Shown here: in pieces, positions 5,103 through 5,450 of the stretch
Position numbering within the stretch: the first letter of the stretch is position 1
Layout: every line of letters begins with the position of its first letter
Assembly (NCBI GenBank): GCA_001871685.1
Contig: MNVK01000036.1
Coordinates: 1 to 5,450, forward strand
Length of the DNA stretch: 5,450 nucleotides
From: Nitrospirae bacterium CG1_02_44_142
GTDB lineage: Bacteria > Nitrospirota > Thermodesulfovibrionia > Thermodesulfovibrionales > UBA1546
Direction: 5' to 3'
Position numbers and translations under genes: made by a program
The notes under the pieces: generated by a model
Told to the model about the DNA's origin: nothing
Databases searched by the model: none
Seen by the model: only the letters and a program-made list of their open reading frames with translations

Positions 5103-5450
5103 ATGGCAGCTAAATTAGGACAAATCCTCATAGCCTCGGGTGTAATCACCGAAGAGCAGTTGAATGAGGCCTTAAAACTGCAAAAAAAAAGCGGCGGCAG
5201 GCTCGGGGCTAATCTCGTGAAACTCGGCCATATAACCGAGGACAAGCTGGTAACATTTCTGAGCAAGCAGTACGGCATGTCAGCGATAAACCTGTCTGAA
5301 TACAAGATAGATGCTGCTGTCCTAAAGCTGATACCGGCGGACATGGCGAAAAAATATATGATAATGCCTCTTACAAGGATAGGCGCAACATTGACGGTAG
5401 CAATGGCAGACCCTTCAAATATATTTGCGGTGGATGACATAAAGTTTATG
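5103..5450 (+). CDS. pilB: Type IV pilus extension ATPase PilB, N-terminal part
   Basis: The reading frame is open to the window edge (116 codons). It shows the MshEN domain of GspE/PilB ATPases: two 24-residue motifs of the form R/K-L-G-x2-L/I-V/I-x2-G-x-I-x4-L-x3-L-x2-Q, at 4-27 (KLGQILIASGVIT to Q27) and 33-56 (RLGANLVKLGHIT to Q56), with the exact five-residue spacer KKSGG. In this domain family such tandem motifs bind cyclic di-GMP. After them comes the usual second N-terminal subdomain (YGMSAINL, LIPADMAKKYMIMPL, ATLTVAMADPSNIFAVDDIKF). The Walker A and B boxes lie beyond the window. The protein would act at the cytoplasmic face of the pilus machine, powering pilin assembly. Start: ATG 5103 gives the normal family N-terminus; no strong ribosome site precedes it. 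The first motif has K4 where the consensus has R, which may weaken nucleotide binding. A GspE-type secretion ATPase is the alternative. Confidence 0.85.
   Translation, partial: MAAKLGQILIASGVITEEQLNEALKLQKKSGGRLGANLVKLGHITEDKLVTFLSKQYGMSAINLSEYKIDAAVLKLIPADMAKKYMIMPLTRIGATLTVAMADPSNIFAVDDIKFM

Noticed and set aside
5096..5440. A 114-codon minus-strand frame opposite pilB
   Set aside because: Shadow of the pilB frame, whose tandem MshEN motifs are unmistakable.

Overview
The window looks like chromosomal DNA from a Gram-negative, probably anaerobic bacterium with type IV pili. Proteins of this style (a dynamin-family protein, a small soluble P-type-ATPase-like HAD protein, a bacterial-type prolyl-tRNA synthetase with cysteine pairs, and PilB with an MshEN domain) are what I would expect in Nitrospirota or former Deltaproteobacteria. 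That placement is an inference from protein flavour and is not proven.

Layout on the + strand from the left: the end of a universal stress protein gene (1-189); a 147-bp spacer with a large G/C-rich inverted repeat and a T run (likely terminator, dispersed repeat copy A); a 311-codon gene resembling the stalk half of a dynamin-like protein without its GTPase domain (337-1272); a spacer of 132 bp in which I see nothing convincing; a 43-codon remnant of a HAD hydrolase whose first and last parts are joined (1405-1536); an MFS transporter that starts at the next base (1537-2760); then a type II toxin-antitoxin pair, Phd/YefM-like antitoxin and PIN toxin (2839-3557), behind a promoter with a double inverted repeat. 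On the minus strand, proS (3535-4869) runs into the toxin gene tail to tail with overlapping 3' ends. A 233-bp divergent spacer follows, holding a composite repeat (copy B: heptad arrays flanking a C/G palindrome), and then the start of pilB (5103 to the window edge).

Two themes stand out. First, three of the eight genes are shorter than their families expect in ways that look like clean domain loss: the dynamin-like protein lacks its GTPase head, the HAD gene lacks nearly all of its middle, and ProRS lacks most of its editing (INS) domain while keeping the cysteine pairs that flank it. Second, a dispersed repeat system is visible in three places: a CCCCCTT-GCT-AAGGGGG palindrome occurs twice (about 4.6 kb apart, 27 of 32 core bases equal), and 7-bp-period arrays flank the second copy and also sit in frame in the cytoplasmic loop of the MFS transporter.

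The genes do not form one pathway. The functional units are the toxin-antitoxin operon (one-base stop/start overlap), the HAD remnant plus transporter (abutting), and the divergent proS/pilB pair. I see no rRNA, tRNA, CRISPR array or transposase.
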